DNA from: Mariluticola halotolerans
GTDB lineage: Bacteria > Pseudomonadota > Alphaproteobacteria > Rhizobiales > Devosiaceae
Assembly (NCBI RefSeq): GCF_021611515.1
Contig: NZ_CP090960.1
Coordinates: forward strand, 2,710,001-2,774,000
DNA: 64,000 nt
Direction of reading: 5' to 3'
Below the pieces are notes generated by a model. It ran no database searches. It worked only from the letters and a program-made list of their open reading frames with translations, and was not told the origin of the DNA. Of this stretch, positions 60,978 through 64,000 are shown one piece after another (the stretch's first letter is position 1; every line of letters starts with the position of its first letter). A program made the translations under genes and the position numbers.

Positions 60978-62824
60978 TCCTCGATCTGATTGCGCACGAA
61001 CTGGCCCCGATCATGTTCGTCTCGGTGATGGGCATGCTGCTTTTGGGCTATCCTGTTGCCTTCACGCTGGCTGCTGGCGGCTTGCTGTTTTTCTGGATCG
61101 GGGTGGAGTTGTCGGTGTTTGCGCCGACCGAGATCAACCTGTTCTGGAATCTCATTCAGGCGCATCCCGACCGCATTTACGGGATCATGTATAATGACAC
61201 CCTGCTGGCGATCCCGTTTTTCACCTTTATGGGCATTATTCTCGAACGTTCCGGCATGGCCGAGGATCTGCTCGATACAATCGGGCAATTGTTCGGGCCA
61301 GTGCGTGGCGGGCTTGCCTATGCGGTGATTATTGTGGGCGCGCTCTTGGCGGCGACCACAGGTGTTGTGGCCGCATCCGTGATGGCGATGGGGCTGATCT
61401 CGCTGCCGATCATGATGCGCTATGGCTATCACCGGCCATTGGCGACGGGCACGATTGCCGCTTCCGGATCGCTGGCCCAGATCGTGCCGCCATCGCTGGT
61501 TTTGATTGTCATGGCCGACCAGTTGGGGCGGTCGGTGGGCGACATGTATGTCGGCGCGCTTTTGCCAGCGGCGATCATGATCACGCTTTATGTGCTCTAT
61601 ATTTTTGTCATCACCCTGATCAAGCCGCAATGGGCGCCGGCCCTGCCGCGCGAGGCGCGGACACTGGGGGATGGGGTATGGTCGCTGGTCGTTGTGCTGG
61701 CGCTGGCGTTTGGCGTCTATCTGGCGACGTTCCACACGGTGTTTTCCGGCTTTGGCTTTGACGTCCGGCTTGTCTGGTCCATCACCACGGCAACGGTTTT
61801 TGCGCTCGGGCTCAGCCTGATCAACCGCCGGTTCAAGCTGGGGCTGCTGTCCCGGCTGGCCGAGCGTGTGATCATCGTTCTGGTCCCGCCGCTGGCGCTG
61901 ATCTTTCTGGTTCTGGGCACGATCTTTCTGGGTATCGCAACCCCGACCGAGGGCGGTGCCATGGGCGCAACCGGTGCGCTGGTCATGGCGTTCATGAAGC
62001 GGCGGCTGGACCTTTCCGTGCTCAATGCCGCTTTGCTCTCAACCGCCAAGCTGGCCTCATTCGTCATGTTCATTCTGATCGGTGCCCGGGTGTTCGGGCT
62101 GACCTTTTACGGGGTCAATGGCGATCAATGGATCGAGGAATTGCTGCTTGGTTTGCCGGGCGGGGAAGTCGGCTTTCTGATTGCCGTCACGATCATTGTT
62201 TTTATCCTCGGGTGCTTTCTCGATTTCTTTGAAATTGCCTTCATCATGGTGCCGTTGCTGGCACCGGTGGCCGAGACGCTGGGGATCGACCTGATCTGGT
62301 TCGGCATTATTATCGGTATCAACCTGCAGGCTTCGTTTCTGACGCCACCTTTCGGCTTTGCGCTTTTCTACCTGCGCTCGATTGCGCCCAAACAGCCCTG
62401 GCTTGACAAGGTTACCAACAAGATGATGCCGGAGGTGAAGACGCTCGAAATCTATCGCGGTGCCGTTCCCTTCATCATCATTCAGGTGATGGTGGTTGGC
62501 CTTGTCATCGCCTTCCCGCAACTTGTCACCCATTACAAGGGCGAGAAGTCGGGCATTGATCCCAATTCGGTGACCATCGAATTGCCGTCAATGGGGGGGG
62601 GTGAATTGACCATGCCCAATTTTGGCGGCGGCAGCGCGCCGGGCAATGATGGGGGTCTTGGTCTGCCACCGCTCGATTTTGGCGGCAATGGCAGTGGCAG
62701 CGATGGCGGGGGCAGCCTTGGCCTGCCGCCCTTGACCTTTGGCAGCGATACCCCGGCAGAGACGCGTGAACCCGCCGAACCGGCGCCGGGCCCCGATCTC
62801 AGCCAGCCGCCGAATTTCAACTAG
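60974..62824 (+). CDS. TRAP transporter large permease (DctM) with Gly-rich tail
   Basis: 616 residues with about 14 membrane segments, larger than usual DctM (about 430) because of an inserted loop near 210-330, as in the mannitol/chloroaromatic TRAP group. Core motifs include FTFMGIILERSGMAEDLLD, AASGSLAQIVPPSLVLIV and IGINLQASFLTPPFGFALFYLR. The last 90 residues form an unusual soluble Gly/Pro-rich tail with repeated GGG and LPPLDFGG/LPPLTFGS units. It imports an organic acid using an ion gradient. Confidence 0.91.
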   Translation: MILDLIAHELAPIMFVSVMGMLLLGYPVAFTLAAGGLLFFWIGVELSVFAPTEINLFWNLIQAHPDRIYGIMYNDTLLAIPFFTFMGIILERSGMAEDLLDTIGQLFGPVRGGLAYAVIIVGALLAATTGVVAASVMAMGLISLPIMMRYGYHRPLATGTIAASGSLAQIVPPSLVLIVMADQLGRSVGDMYVGALLPAAIMITLYVLYIFVITLIKPQWAPALPREARTLGDGVWSLVVVLALAFGVYLATFHTVFSGFGFDVRLVWSITTATVFALGLSLINRRFKLGLLSRLAERVIIVLVPPLALIFLVLGTIFLGIATPTEGGAMGATGALVMAFMKRRLDLSVLNAALLSTAKLASFVMFILIGARVFGLTFYGVNGDQWIEELLLGLPGGEVGFLIAVTIIVFILGCFLDFFEIAFIMVPLLAPVAETLGIDLIWFGIIIGINLQASFLTPPFGFALFYLRSIAPKQPWLDKVTNKMMPEVKTLEIYRGAVPFIIIQVMVVGLVIAFPQLVTHYKGEKSGIDPNSVTIELPSMGGGELTMPNFGGGSAPGNDGGLGLPPLDFGGNGSGSDGGGSLGLPPLTFGSDTPAETREPAEPAPGPDLSQPPNFN

Positions 62825-62863
62825 CGCTTATGGCGGTTCCGGTCTTCCGGCGACCGCTGCGCC

Positions 62864-62959
62864 GTCATCGCGAGGTGCGCAGCGCCGTGGCGATCCAGAG
62901 CCACAAGTTCCGGTGTTTGTCGCCCTGGATTGCCGCGCGCCTTTGGCGCTCGCAATGAC
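62864..62959. repeat. Intergenic inverted repeat of the GTCATTGCGAGC type
   Basis: A left arm (GTCATCGCGAGG...GGCGATCCAG, 62864-62898) and right arm (CTGGATTGCC...CGCAATGAC, 62925-62959) are imperfect reverse complements around a 26-base centre. This is a common dispersed element in alphaproteobacteria. It lies between the convergent DctM and CDF genes and ends 20 bases before the CDF stop. Confidence 0.8.
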
Positions 62960-62979
62960 GAAGGGGCTGCAAGCCCCGC

Positions 62980-63927
62980 CTATTCGGGCTTTGCCCCGCC
63001 ATTGGCGTGGCGGCGATGCCGGCCAAGGCTTTGGGCTTCGATGAATATCCGTCCCGCCTCGGGTACCACAGCCACGATCCGGTCTTCGATGCGGCTGACG
63101 GTTTCCTCCACTTCGCCGGCTGAGAGGGAATTGACGAAATCGAGGCTGACGGCCACCAGCACATCCTGCGGTCCCAGATGCAGGGTGAGCAATTCATTGG
63201 TGCCCATAATGCTTTTCTCGTCGGCCAGAACCGCCTCGATCTTGTCGACCGTCTCGGGCATGGCGCTTTCGCCGGTCAGCAGGCTCTTGCATTCATAGGC
63301 CAGAAACAGCGCGGTTGCCGCAAGGATCAGGCCGATGACAATCGAGGCAATGCCGTCGAGAATGGGCATATCGAGAATCTGGCTCAAAAGAATGCCGATA
63401 AAGGCGGTGATCAGGCCGAGCATGGCCGCTGTATCCTCGAACAGAACCGTAAAGACCGTGGGGTCCTTGCTTTCACGCACGGCGTTCAGCAGGGTCCGGT
63501 TGCCCTTGGTCTTCATCATTTCGCGAAAGGCGATCCGCCAGACAAAGAACTCAAAGACAATGCTGACGCCGAGCACGAGATAGTTCACATAGGCATTGGT
63601 GACAGGGTGCGGGCTCAGGGTTTTCTGGATGCCTTCATAAATCGAGATGCCGGCACCCAGCGCAAACACCAGAATGGCCACCAGAAATGCCCAGAAATAC
63701 AGCTCCATTCCATAGCCAAAGGGATGGGACTTGTCGGCCGGGCGGGCGGATTTCTTCAATCCATAGAGCAGCAAAAGCTGATTGCCGGTATCGACCAGCG
63801 AATGCACACCCTCGGTGATCATCGCCGAGCTGCCGGTGAAAAAACCGGCGGCGAATTTGGTGACCGAAATGGCAAAATTGCCCACCAGGGCGGCGATGAT
63901 GACTTTGGTAGAGGAGTGAGCGGCCAA
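62980..63927 (-). CDS. Cation diffusion facilitator transporter
   Basis: A 315-residue CDF transporter with about five to six helices and a cytoplasmic C-terminal domain. Metal-site residues are in TEGVHSLVDTGNQ (helix 2) and VLFEDTAAMLG (helix 5). It exports Zn, Mn or Fe by proton exchange; metal choice cannot be read with confidence. TTG 63927, preceded by AAAGGA, gives the typical MAAHSSTKVIIAALVGN start. The frame to 63969 also starts TTG and is less likely. The His/Lys-rich tail after residue 300 runs toward the repeat element. Confidence 0.88.
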   Translation of the reverse strand: MAAHSSTKVIIAALVGNFAISVTKFAAGFFTGSSAMITEGVHSLVDTGNQLLLLYGLKKSARPADKSHPFGYGMELYFWAFLVAILVFALGAGISIYEGIQKTLSPHPVTNAYVNYLVLGVSIVFEFFVWRIAFREMMKTKGNRTLLNAVRESKDPTVFTVLFEDTAAMLGLITAFIGILLSQILDMPILDGIASIVIGLILAATALFLAYECKSLLTGESAMPETVDKIEAVLADEKSIMGTNELLTLHLGPQDVLVAVSLDFVNSLSAGEVEETVSRIEDRIVAVVPEAGRIFIEAQSLGRHRRHANGGAKPE

Positions 63928-64000
63928 GGTTTGCGGTCCTTTTGGCAAAAGATGATTATCTGAACCCAACCCATGCTGTCGCGTTCGTCAACTGATTTTC

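Overview
The window looks like chromosomal DNA of an alphaproteobacterium, most likely a member of the Hyphomicrobiales (Rhizobiales). The evidence is the 23S/5S rRNA sequence, the C1:A72 initiator tRNA, and high-GC genes mixed with typical alphaproteobacterial families: sugar-type ABC and TRAP uptake systems, pirin, PCu(A)C and SCO proteins, RpiR/GntR/HxlR/MarR regulators and intergenic palindromic repeats. A Devosia-like genus is a guess. No insertion sequence, prophage, integrase or CRISPR array was seen.

Layout. 1-2275: 3' part of a 23S gene, 5S rRNA and a strong terminator. 2327-9492: a metabolic and housekeeping mix of a Cys-rich protein, flavin reductase-like protein, two paralogous esterases flanking pirin and a nucleotidyltransferase-like gene, LprI-like and DUF599 proteins, and an aldo/keto reductase. 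9736-9812: tRNA-fMet. 9914-11668: an intact GGDEF-EAL protein. 11827-23691: a large catabolic island (M81/MlrC hydrolase, RpiR regulator, RidA, PLP deaminase-like enzyme, DoeB/AstE-like deacylase, complete carbohydrate-type ABC transporter, two unrecognised proteins, mandelate-racemase-subgroup enolase). It has three RpiR/HexR-like operators in its two divergent promoter regions. 23784-27249: a response regulator, a PAS histidine kinase and a periplasmic sulfite-oxidase-fold protein in one operon. 27440-32086: a cluster for a membrane protein and secreted proteins, including a VWA protein with five 264-bp tandem repeats. 32170-37380: ChrA, a GFA-type protein, a copper-delivery trio (small CHGC protein, PCu(A)C, SCO) and a HerA-like ATPase.

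37638-41470 is a short beta-oxidation-like module (thiolase, SDR, thioesterase, divergent crotonase) with a MarR regulator and matching palindromes. 41742-43191 is a QorR/QorB-like redox pair. 43229-44677 holds a GNAT, a TPR protein and a second RidA. 44721-50752 looks like oxidative L-fucose or related deoxysugar catabolism: FAH-type hydrolase, fuconolactonase-like amidohydrolase, FucU mutarotase and GntR on one strand, a divergent UxaA-type dehydratase, then acylphosphatase and an SMP-30 lactonase. 51302-54265 is CueR plus a Cu(I) P-type ATPase with a textbook MerR-type dyad. lldD (54367) could use L-lactate released by fucose breakdown. 55903-57906 is a membrane EAL protein with a degenerate GGDEF. 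58154-62824 pairs a Cache-domain two-component system with a TRAP transporter that has no adjacent binding protein. A CDF cation transporter closes the window.

The best candidates for undescribed biology are the RpiR-controlled island at 11.8-23.7 kb and, second, the sulfite-oxidase-fold/histidine-kinase/response-regulator operon and the VWA repeat cluster. All functional links are read from sequence and context. No database search was run.
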